Below are positions 23,501 through 36,864 of a stretch of 47,500 bases of DNA, piece after piece. Source of the DNA: Chrysomallon squamiferum. Lineage: Eukaryota; Mollusca; Gastropoda; Neomphalida; Peltospiridae. Position 1 is the stretch's first letter. Each line of letters starts with the position of its first letter. The DNA is taken from assembly GCA_012295275.1 (NCBI GenBank), contig CM022675.1, positions 16,624,689 through 16,672,188 on the forward strand. The letters run 5' to 3'. The position numbers and the translations under genes are program-made. The notes under the pieces were generated by a model. The model did not search any database and was not told where the DNA came from. It saw only the letters and a list, made by a program, of their open reading frames with translations.

Positions 23501-26500
23501 ATGTCTACAGAATAAAATATTTATAGATACCAATGTTTGTAGAATAAAATGTCCATAGATCAAAATGTCTACTGAACAAAATATTTAGATACCAATGTTT
23601 GTAGAATAAAATGTCTATAGAACAAAATATTTATAGATACCAATGTTTGTAGAATAAAATGTCTATAGAACAAAATGTCTACTGAACAAAATATTTATAG
23701 ATACCAATGTTTGTAGAATAAAATGTCTATAGAACAAAATGTCTACAGAACAAAATATTTATAGATACCAATGTTTGTAGAATAAAATGTCTATAGAACA
23801 AAATGTCTACTGAACAAAATATTTATAGATACCAATGTTTGTAGAATAAAATGTCTATAGAACAAAATGTCTACTGAACAAAATATTTATAGATACCAAT
23901 GTTTGTAGAATAAAATGTCTACTGAACAAAATGTTGATAGGTCTAAACCTCTAATGATGAAAATGCATGTAAAATATTTTGTGTCAGATAACAAAGAATT
24001 AATGTGTTGTTAAGTAAAATATTTTTTGCCTTGTGATACTTCAGAGTAATCATATTTCTAAGTAAAACAAACAGCTGAGTTCAGTATACACTTGATAGTT
24101 AACACTTTCTGTTTAAGGAGGTAAACTGACTTTCATGTTGTGAAGTCTTGTGATTAGCAGTTAACTAACCTAAGTGTTTTTAAGATTAGAATAGCACAGA
24201 AAAAATGTAAACATATTTATTAAGTTGCACTATGTGCAAACAATTTAAATAAAAACGAAAAATAGGCCTTTTATTCTAAGAGAAATAATAGCCTTAAAAA
24301 AATAAGTAAATAATATGTACATAATCTTTAATATCAACAATCTATAATCTTTGGATATTTTCATTGCACAATTTTGTATGACCTTGAACATCAAATCATG
24401 GATTAAGAAGTATTTGGGAGAGATTCAGTTATGTGAATATTTTAATTCTGCAGGTCGTAAGCTATGTTTTGATATGAATCCCAAGCTCCACCGTGTATGT
24501 GGTTACACAGGTGTGTCAAGTACTGCTAATTAAGATGATTCTGTGACTACCTTCTTATGTGAAAACTGCTTTGAAATTACAACTACATGAACTGATTACT
24601 CATTCCAAGTACATCCACAACTAATTCTTATTTCTTATAACCATGGCAATTCAAATACCAGGGCAAGAACACAAAGAACAAATACAAAACAAATACAAAA
24701 TTCTTTGCTTTTAAATAAAAATAAAATGATTTAGTTGACAACAGAAAACCTTGCTCACTGTTTACTGTTGTGTTTCAGATATCTGCAATTCGTAAAAAGC
24801 TTCAGATTTTTATTATTATTAATTTTTTTTAAATATATTTCAGCCATGAAACATTACTGAAATGAAAATTCACTGATGTTCTGAAGAGCTGTAACAGGTT
24901 TCTGCATAAAAAATTCTGAGAAGTTTTGAAAACATTTTATTTATTTATGTACATTATTTATTTATATGTTTACTTGATCTTTTGTTTTGTTTGTGCATCT
25001 AGCATCTTTTCTAAACTGTATGCATGAATATTTAGTCTAATTTGAGTGTTTTGTCAACTTTATTAAATGCTTTCCTTATAAATACACCCTGTATATAGCT
25101 TAAACAACAATTTAGAAAGGAATGTACAGAAACCATAGTTTCCAGTTTTAATTATAATGCTTGCTAAGAAGAAGTAAACTTAATTTACATCTCATCATAT
25201 TTTTGTATCAGTTATTAACAAATATTATTTATGAAGATATCAGAGAGGAAACCTGCTTCCGCTTGTTCAATGAGCAGCTCATCAGTGAGTAAAGATAACT
25301 ACTCTTTATTTGTATACAGCCAAGTTGTAGTTCTTACTGTATTGCAGAATTTATTTCTTCCATTGTTAGTGTGTGTGTCTGTGTGTGTGTGTCTGTGTGT
25401 GCAAAAATATTCCACATACACATATGTTCTGAAGAGCTGCACCTTTCAAAGACAATAAAGCACTCGTACAATAGACTGTGATGTAAAAGTTGGAATATGA
25501 AAAATAACAAAGGAACTCTAACAGCATTTCTGTAAACTGAAGCTCATATTCTTTATAAAAAATATCCAAAATAAACAAATCTCTCTAAAGTTAAAATTTT
25601 TTTTTTAAATAAATGCCAAAAGCATTAATTAAAAAATTATTTAAAAAGATAAAAAAAAGATAGTGTAAAAAAAAAAAGACAAATATTTTAATCTGCATGG
25701 CTGGTTTTGAAAAACAGGTAATGTGAATACCTGTACAGAAATAATTGAAAACACCTGCAATCACACCTGACAGGTGAGAACAAAAAACTAAAAAAAGTCT
25801 TCACACCTTTCAAATACATCATTTCATGTATTGGATTTACACATATTAAAAACACTATTTTTATTTTTTTTATTTTTTTTTGTATATAATTGGTTGTAAT
25901 AGATTGTTGTGAAAACATTTGCTATTAATTAAAACTGAGCTGATTATCAGGTTTCCACATTCTTTGTCTCTTAGACATTAATCACAGCCTGACCCACGTA
26001 AGTGTAGATCAGAAACATTTACTATCTCCTTAATATACTTTTTATTTCTGTTATACTTATCATCATCATTATTACAGTTAGTTATTATTATTATTCGTTA
26101 TTGCTGTGCTTTTATTATCATTGCTGCTGTTATTACTATCATCATAACCATTTATACTTTTATGTTTTTATCATCATCATTATTACTGTTAATATTATTA
26201 CTGTTATTATCATTAACATTATATTTATTATTACTGTTGTTGTTTTATTATTACTCTTATTATTATTATTATTATAACAATTACTATTCTTGTTGTTATT
26301 ACCATTATTACTATAATTACCATCATTATCATTGTTATTGTTACTGTTTCTATAGAGGATTTATCTCAACTAAAACTACATCAGATGAGTGTTTAGTTTT
26401 CCCCTCTAACCAGTGATGTATAAAACATTTCTATATATATATCAAAAGTTATCTCTTCATCTTTTGTTTAAAAGTTTTCTCAAAAAAAGAATTAAATAAA

Positions 26501-29500
26501 AAAAAAACAAAAACAAAAAGAAAAAAAAGAAAGGAAAAAGAACAGAATAATAAAATATCACACTGCCCACAACACATAAGAAAAAACTCCAAGATATTGC
26601 CTTAAAATAATATTGTTGTTAACACCCACTCACAAACTGTTTTACACACACTGCTAAACCTCATTGTGAGTTGATTGATTGGTCATGTCCAGCCAATAAA
26701 ATAAAGTGTTACTTATTGTGTTTAATGAGCCAATCAATAAAGATTGGGGGTGGAGCCATCAATCAAATGTCAAGTACTCTAATAAACAGTTGCTTTGTGT
26801 TGTATTAGGTCAGTGATGTTAGAAAAATATGGTAATATAAAGTTATTCTGGGATCTTGATCAGATGAAGAAAAAAAAAAAAACAAAAAAAAAATTAAGAA
26901 TAATCTTACCTAGTTATATTCTATTAGAAAAATATGGTAACACAAAGTTATTCTAGGATCCTGTCAAAATAAAGGAACAAAACTAATTTTTCTTCTGGTA
27001 TAATGAAGAGATGACAGTGTTACTATAAGATCAATACAGCTATTCATAATGGAATGCAGATACATGAAGTGTTCAAGGTTAAATATTAATAAACAAATTA
27101 ATGATTGTGTTGAATAAAACCAGATATTTTATCAGCAGGAGATTTTTAGTTACCTTGGCTAGCTTATCTAAGACAGTTCTGATCCTTATCTCAATATATA
27201 TTTTTTTAATAGTAATTTTTTTGTTTATTAGTGAATGACATTGGAATTATTTAAAAATGAAATCATAATTATACTGGTTTCTGACAGTTTTAATATACTG
27301 ATGTTGCATAGAATTTTAAAAATTTTAATTGCAATATCCTGAAAGATTTTTTTAAGGAGAAACTGAACAGTTTTGGGATTTAACGTTTTAAAAATTTTAA
27401 TTTTTCAGAATATTTTCATTTCAGACCATAGTGTATGTAGTATTATATCTGTTCACTGGTTGTAAATGACTGAAAATCCATTATTAACAATCAGAAAATC
27501 AATAAAAAACACCTTTTTTAACCAACTATAAAGCATCATTATCTTAATATATTTAGTTAAATTAACATTACTGAATTGTTTTGTTGTTTAATTGAGTATT
27601 TTTGTTATAGTGTTTACAGTTACACCCACAAGATTTCAGATAAGGAAAAGTCAAGCTGTACAGAGAAAAACCAGTAGTTTGTCGTTTGTTTACTCAAAAC
27701 ACTTCGTGTACACTTCACTTTATTTACCTGTTTGTTTTATCTCAGGTGCTTACTTCGATTAAACACACTAAAACAACAATTCACAGGTAATCTAGTCAAT
27801 GTAATCAAAAACTGATTTAAACCGGTCATATGTTTTGTAGGTATAATAGAGATGTCACATACTTTTATGGTTCATTTATTATGATAGATATGCAGGTGCA
27901 ATATGTTTTTATGGTTCATTTGATACAGCAGATATATCTGCATGTATAATATATGTTTTTATGGTTCAGTAATTGTGACAGGTATACAGGTAATATGTTT
28001 TTGTGGTTCGGTTGTTAGACAGGTATGCTGCAATCATTACGACGGGTATACATATTTATGTTTTCATGGTTCAGTGATTTTAAAGGTTCTGTCTTATCTC
28101 ATAATATTTCTTGCAACAAGTCATGAAATATTTGTAAGTGATCACTTAAAGTGTTCTTTCATGATGTAAACTAATATCCTAAATACTGTTCTAGTCAACT
28201 TCCATAATTATTATATTACACCAATAATGTATGAGGAAAGATGGAAACAGAGATTTTCCAGTATATAAAGATGTTATTTATGAAAAGAAAAATGTAAAAA
28301 ATTAAATTTAATATAAACCCTGACAGACTGAAGATAATGCAGCTATTTAACAATTTAGTCAGTCTATTAGGGATTTTTTCAAAATTGTATACAAAAATAA
28401 TATTTAAAAAGGGTCACTTGCAAAGTGTGTGATCTGTTAATTGTTAGTTTCAATTCTTTCAGAACATTTTTGTAAACATAAAACTGTGAGTTGAACTCAG
28501 AACTTGTTATTATATGAAATCTCATTTTCATTCTGAGTTTGAAGTGTAAATGTGAACAGAGCATTCAGTTTAGGCAGTTTCTTTAACAAGTCCATGGCAT
28601 CATGCAACCATTAAAGACAAACTGATAGTGAGACATGAAACTGAAGGCCACAACAGTTTTCTTGTTTTCACCTGCAACTTCCCACAGACAGAAAAGACTT
28701 GTATACCAACTTTTGCTAAACTACTTTGAGCTGTGGTTAGAACAGGAAATAACCAAATGTGTACACTGAGGAGGTCTGATCCTCAGGACAATACTCTGAT
28801 CACTAAGTGACAACCAGCATCACAGGTCTGCACAGAGTATACATCATGTAAGCTTCATACAAAAATAAAACACAGAATCAAAGAGGAAAATACCAACAAG
28901 AAAAAACAACAACATGAAAGAAACTTCAAAGCTATTTTCAATTAACAGAATTCTTTCTGGGTAAGTATTTTTTAAGGTAACAAAATAATTTCTATGCCAT
29001 AAAAAAAGATAAATTATTCTAGATGTGAAAAAACCCATAACATTTAACTACAGCATTACTAGAGTGTTATTGTGTTTGAATTTGAAATTTTATTACAGGA
29101 AAAAGTCATTTACTGAACTGCAACCTTTACAGTTTGACATGCAGGCCTGTCAACAGTCATACAAATAATTAGTCTAACAGAATTTTCCCGTATTCCTCAT
29201 GACTGTTTCTAACAGTTTTTGTACTCTATTATTAAGACTGGAGGGCAAAATAAAATATAATTTGACAGACTCTGACTTGGAAAGTTACAGAGCGCGACAG
29301 CTCACTTCTCTCAACAGAAAACAGTTACAAATTTTAACCAAAATACAAATGTTTGTGTTTGTACATTATTTATGTTAGAACACAAGTTAATCTAGTTCTG
29401 TCTTTTGACCAAGTTTCTGATGTTTTTCAGAACAGCAACTACAAAAAAAATGATTAAATAAAGTCATTTTCCTTGTCTGAGGGTTAGACAAAGAAGAAGA

Positions 29501-32500
29501 AATCATTTCTTTATGTCATATTTATCTGTGTAATAGATTCTGAGAGCAAAATTTTAAATATATTATTTATTTAAAAGCTTTTTTGTTGTGGTTCTTATTC
29601 TGAAAAAATAAACTCTTAAAGGCTGAATTATAAAACATTAAAAAAACATGTAATGAAATTTTATACAAGATTAAAGGCTACTTTATTTAGAACTAGAGAA
29701 GAAAGAAAGAAAAAAGAGAAAAATTAAAACAAAAAAATATTTCCAGTATCTAAATAACTATGTTATACATTTCTTTTTTCTGATTAATTAAAAAAAAAGA
29801 AAAAAGAAATAATAATAAAAAAAAAAAAAAAAAAAACCCCATAATTGAAAACATGTTGTTTAACATTTTCATTTCAAGGTGAGATTCTGGATGTTTTTTA
29901 CTGTTACATGTAGTTATACCTACTGACGAAGAAGAATAAAAACATCAGGTGACATTAAAGAGATTGTGTTCCTCCTTCTGATAGATGGGTTCCAATCATG
30001 TAATTATGTACACTTTCTGTAACTTTATAAATGATGTAAAACAAAGTGATCCATCATACTGAAGTTTTCAGGCTGACATATTCATACTTGTTTGTGTCAG
30101 AGTACAGACTACACTGTACACTGAAATCAGTTATAATAGCTTTAGCAAAAATATAAAAAAATATGAAAAATATGAAATAAAGAAAAAATCCACATCTAAA
30201 TTTGTGAAATAATAAATGTTAAAAAAATATGTAAGCAGACATCGTTATGCTTGACTGAAGAAAAAAAGGAAAGAAATTAAGAAACAACCGTCACAGAAGG
30301 TGTATAAAAGTTGTGAAGTAACAAAAAGACTGCAGACTTCTACAGCAGGGAACTTTGATGTTTGAGAATGTCAATAAATAAAGGAGGAATGTGAAAAACA
30401 GCAAGAAAAAAGAAGGAGAAAAAACCAACCTTGGTAAACATGAAAAGCAGGTAAAAATTGTGAAATAAAAAATGGTTGTGATGTTTGAATAAACATTGTG
30501 ATGCAATACAATGCAGTGTTGATCAAGTTACTTAGGGGCTAGTTTAAGGACAACAATTTTTAACTTATGAAATGCAACAATTAAAAAAAATAATAATAAA
30601 AATTGCACAGATAATATTTTTTAACCATGAAGTTTTTCCTCAGACAATAACACAAAGTGTTATGGTTACAGAATTACTGTGGATCTGTAAATAAAATAAT
30701 AACATGCAGAAAGGAGAAATAAAGAAAAAGAAGAAGAATTTTTTTTTTGTAATACTCAATATTATACTGTTTCAGACTGGAAATCCATGATTGTAATGTT
30801 ATGTTATTTTTGATTAGCAGCAAGTATCCTTTTACATACACTTTCCCATAAACAGGAACATTCGTACCTTTGATAATCCACCTCAAGGCTCATATTGGAA
30901 TGGGATAATCAGGAAACTAGTAACACTAAAAGCTTAGGAATAAAATGTTGACAATCTTAAACAAAGTATGTTGATATTTCACAATCCACTGCAAGAGAAA
31001 TCGTTTTGTGCAAGTATTTATTTTTCACTTTGAACATTTAAACAAAGATTAAAATTACCCAGATTATATATTTCTGTGCACACCTCAAAAACATTTTAAA
31101 TGCCAAATGATTTTACAATTCAAATAAGTCTGAAAAGGAATATATCTAAAATATATCACAAAATGGTTAACAATTTTAAAAAATAAAATTATAAAAATGT
31201 TTTATTATTGTTCCATACTCTGCAGTATTTTACATTGCTAACATTGAATTTTTGTAAAACCATTATCCCAGCAAGTGCCTCGCCAAGGCTGACATCTTTG
31301 AAGGTGTTTGTTGAAGGCAAGTATGGAACGTGGACAGGTATGTGTCACTTCGTCTCGTTATGCGTGGGGCCAGGTAAACTTAACAGGTGCCACAAAACCA
31401 GTGCTGCTTTAGCAGAAGACAGAAATTTGACCTTTGTCAGATTTTCTGAGAGATATTTCATGTAAGATTTCAAATTCTTTCAGGTTTCTGTGACTTGGTT
31501 TCTGAATGACTCATGACTGAGGTAAATAACCAACACACAGAAAACTGACAACCTGTTTTTTAAAATAGGTAATTTAATAACTTGCTCTTAATACAGGTAA
31601 CTAATTACGTTGTTTTAATAAAGTAACTGAAAACTGGTATTAAAACTTATAATTTAGGGACTTAATTTTAAAACAGGTAACAAATTATTTGGTCCTGAAA
31701 GAGATGATTAACAAATTGGTCTTAAAACAGACAAGTTATTGCCTTAAACCTTAATAATGGTTATTAAAAAAATACCCTTCTTTAAACCGATAACTTAATG
31801 TCATGCTTTTAATACAGATAATATATTACCTGATCAAATAACAGATAATTAATGAACTTTGCCTTAAAACAGATAATATATTAAGTGGTTATAAAAACTG
31901 ATAATTCAGTGATTTACTTGTAATACAGGTAATAAATTACCTGGTTTCAATATAGGTACTTACTTACCTGTATTTCAGTTTTACCTGCATGAATCACTTT
32001 TGAAACTGCTAATCAAGTATTCTGTTGTTCAAACAGGTAATTATATAAAATTGTATATCTTGACTTTAAACAGGTGATTATTATATATATTGGGTTTAAA
32101 CAGGTGAGTGAACATTGTGGCATTAAAAAAACATCAAAGAAAAAAGAATGAAAGAAAAACAAAATAAAAAACATTTATCAAGAAGAAAACTAAGGCTGTT
32201 TGGATGATGCCAGCTAAAACTGATTCTTGTATGTTTGCAAGCCTATAAATGAAGGAAGGAAGAAAGGAAAGAAGGAATCAAAGAACGAGGAAGAGTAAAT
32301 CTGGATGATGGAAGATAAAAAAGACTGTATAGTACATTTTCAAGCCTGTAAATGAAGGACTGAATGAAAGAAAGAATATTTTATAAATTAAGCCTCAACA
32401 TATTAACAAATGTTAACAATAAAATGAAATTTTAATTAAAAACATGAAAAAAATCACACTGCTGCTAAAGTCACTGATTTATTTGACATTTTTGTAAAAG

Positions 32501-34787
32501 AAAACATCCTTTGATTGCTTTGCCATGAGTTACTCTTTTTTGCTTAGTAGCAAGAGGCCTTTTATTTACATCTTTCCACACACAACAGCACATACCATGG
32601 GATTTGATAGTCAAGTAATGTCTGACAGAAATACAGGAACATGGTGTGAGAATGTGTCAAGGAACAAATAAAAATTCTACCAAATCTAACATCATTATTA
32701 CATTCCTTTTATAGACTGCTTTGCCTTCTGTTTCTTTCTTTTAGGAGATATAATAATTATTTTAAAAATCCACCAACTTTGCTTAATTTTGTGTATATAG
32801 ATTATAAAAGTCTATAATAAAAACAATTACTATATATAGGAAATAAAATAAAATAAAAATAACATACTGAGTAAATGTATTACTGTTCATTAAAGCATTG
32901 GTACAAAAAAAAAAAAAAAAAAAATCACCATGTTTAGAACACTAAATATAATAAATAAATAAATAAATAAATATTTAATACACAAAATACCATTGATCAC
33001 AGAACAGTAAAAATTAACTATTTAAACCATAAATATTTACATAAATCAACTGCACAGTAAATAAAAATCACCTGCAGTTCACATTAAAGGTAAAAAATCA
33101 ACCTTGGTCTTCCTATACAAGATGGGCGGACACACATAAATTATTCTTTTATGCACTGCACTGTGAAGCATTCACTTCACAGAAGTAAAGAAAAAATCTA
33201 ATTCTTTGCCCATAATTTTATTTAATGCAGTAAATGTCTTCACTAAGAGACATAAAAACACAATACACATTGCTTACACTCAGCACACAACTACCACAAC
33301 GTATATCATATCAGTGTCAACATCGTTTCATAGCACATAAAGGAAATCCCTCGCTTGGAACGCATTTTCCATTCAGCCTTTGTTCACCGGTTTTAAAATG
33401 ACCCTCACAAAACACGACGCCAAGTCAGACCGAAAACCTGGCTTTCAGCTCCGTCGCCAGTGCGTCGAGCTGAACAGCTTCTTCATCTGTTAGGTGAGGG
33501 TAGACCCGCTCTTTGTCAATTAGAGCAGAAACAGGCTGGCAGCCAGCAAACATGTAGGGTGGGAACCACTTCATCTTCAGCCATGATGGAAACCCAAGAC
33601 GTGACCTATCACAGTGAAATGTTCATCTCTTGTACATCAAAAAACTTCTGTGTACCATAAAAAGAAACTGTGACCAATACCTCTCACAGAACTGACATCC
33701 CACAAACTTTGACAAGTGTCATTAATGTAACAAATCTCACTAAAATTGATATATCTCACAGACACTTAAATCTCTCTAGGACTGACAAATAAATCTCACC
33801 AAGGCTTATAATCTCACTATGACTAATTTATCTCACTAAGTACAAATCACTAAGATATTACTATCAGTAAGCATTATAAATCTTACTGTGACTGATAAAT
33901 CTCACTAATACTGATAAAAATATGAGTCTGAAAAATCTCACTATTATTGACAAATCTCACATCAGTTGATAAATCTGTCATTTTTGATAAACTTAATTAC
34001 TGATAACTCCCACTACTATTGACAAATCTCACTACTATTGATAAATCTCACTATTGACAAATTTGACTTGATCTATCTCACTAAGTCTCAACTATTTTAT
34101 TATACCTATATAATACCAAAGATAATGTGACTGCACCAGCAGCATAAACCAGAGTCCCTATTACCTGGACATAAATATAAGAACATGAATACATTGAGTT
34201 TTACATACATGAACGACTGTCTGTTCACAAACCCATTATTTGATTACAAGTGCCAATAAAACGTCAGGTGAACGTTTTTAAGTATCATTTCCATATGACT
34301 TAGTGTTTGTTAAACGATGCCTAAACGTTATTTACATTAATGATTATAAGATGAGAAATAAAACCCCAAACATTTGTAATGACAGAACCTGCTGCTAGGA
34401 CTCTCTAGGTGACTACATTACCAGCAAGGGTTCTTTTATGTTCTGTCTGTGTGTGTGTGTGTGTGTGTAGTGTGAGAAAATGTACCAGTAGTTATACTTG
34501 TCTCAAGTGGAGTAAACAAAATCAAGATGAATAAATGACAGTTGTATGTGTACCTGTCTCAACTCAACAGTCACAGAATACGTTAAACAGCCATTGATAA
34601 CTGACGTAAGATATTCATTATTATTATTACTTTTGTATTATTGTTTATTATTTATTATTATTTTCTTTTGTACTTTATTATTTCCTCTTCTTCTTATTAT
34701 TTATTTATTTATTTATATATTTATTAATTGCCAAGTATTTTAGTATTTTTATATTATTAGTCTTATTATTATTATTTTATATTTCTG

Positions 34788-34818
<31 letters not shown>

Positions 34819-36815
34819 TAATTAATTTATTATTTTTATTATTTTTGTATTATTATTACTGTTTTATATTTATTATTAATATTTTTGTATTTCTGTATCA
34901 TTATTTATTTATTTATTTGGATAATGATGTTGCAGTTGATGAAACTAATTGCTGTTACAAGATGGTTTACTCTAAACAGTCTGAAGTAACACATTTTTAT
35001 ATGCTGCTCCCCATAGACAGGAACAATATGTCAAAGCTTTTAATAAATCAGTCAAGAAAAATTGGTTAGAATAGGAAAGATTAAAATGTGATTATAGAGA
35101 ACATCTGCTGCTTTAATCCATGGAGTTCTTACATTATTTAGTAGCAAAAGATATTTTTTAATGAGCCCTCCCATAAATGGTTTTTAATAAAGCAATCATG
35201 TAGGAACAGCCAATGTTAATATGAGGATCAGCTACTATATTGACAGTTCTCACTAGCTAGCAGAAATATAGCCCATATACGTACCTTCTCATAAATATGA
35301 AAATACGTGTAGATATTTACAAACCAATCATGGCATGCAAGCTAGAATTGGAAAAAGGCTAATGGTAGGACTAAACAGTATTGATCCTGTTTTTAGACAG
35401 TGCTCTGCCTCTAAGCCCATGCCAGGTTTGAAATATTTATAAAATAAATATAAATAAAAAATACATCTTCTGTATGTTTGTAAACTGAATATTGTAAACA
35501 TACCTAACCTTGGTATGACATCATACAACACCTTTAACGAGAAAGAATAAATATATCAGATGTTTCCAGACAAACATTTGACTCAACATGTTGTCAGTAT
35601 TTACATCACAGACAATGCTGACACTGGTAAAAAATAACTTTTTTATATCAAATCAGAATTTTTTGTATTAAAACCAAAAAGGTGTATGAGATATTGCAAA
35701 CATATTAAATAAGTATGAATGTTTTGAAAAAATACTGGTTTTTGTTGGTTGTTACAATATTTTTATTGTGAGTAATAAAATATTTTTAAAATTTTCTTTT
35801 ATACATTTGTTTTGTTACATATTAAATGCTATTTATAGCAGGCTATATAGTTTATTATCTTATTTTGTGTTAAAGTTACATCATTATATATTTAACATAT
35901 TAAAATAACAAACAGGATAAAAACATTTGTGTGTACTTCTAAAATGATTTAAATACCAAACTTTATAAATAATAAAGTCAGATGCTAATAAATGAAATTT
36001 GAAATTAACTACGAAAGCTACAATTTTCTTATTGTTCTTTTCTACTTGTGACATTATGTCTTACACAGAAATAAAAAACACAAAATAATTATACAAATTA
36101 ATTTTTAAAAATGTGGCTGCTCTCCTTATTTGCGTTGTCCATGGCAATAAAACCCTCTGGCTTCTCTCCATGGTCTTCCCATAAATCTTGACTTTACAGT
36201 GCAATATCAAGTTGCAGATATACTGGGTCATCATGAAATAGTTCATGGAATGAGATCGGAATTATGTTAGTTAGCTATTTCTGTTGTCTTTAGGGCAGAA
36301 TAAAAAAGCACGAGGAAGCTCAGTGGCAGCCACACGTGCAGAGCTGTTGAATTGTGCTGGGTGCAGAATGATTAAAATAAATGTAGTTTTCATTGGTTAT
36401 ACAACAAAGTCACTGACTACCATGAAAAGTTGATGAAAACTAACTTGCTTTGGTGCCTTAACATTTCTGGTTGAATCCAATACCACACTTGTCTTGTCCT
36501 AAACCAAAATGTAGCCTGTATATGAGTAGCCCAAGGACTGACAATAATGGCTTTCAATATTCCTATCATTTCTGTACAAATTACTGTAATTATCCTTCAT
36601 ACTAATGTGTTGGACATTTTGTGTTAACAGACCACACATTTTGTGTGACAGTTTTCCATTAAAGACCTGGGGCAGTGATGTCAATCTGGACAAACTAGCA
36701 GGTAGATTACCTAGACACTGCAGACAACAATCAGACACCTGTAATACTCCTGTTCAACAATTTAGATCTCAATCACACCTCACTGACAGGCTTTTACCTG
36801 GGAAATCATCTTTAC

Positions 36816-36864
<49 letters not shown>

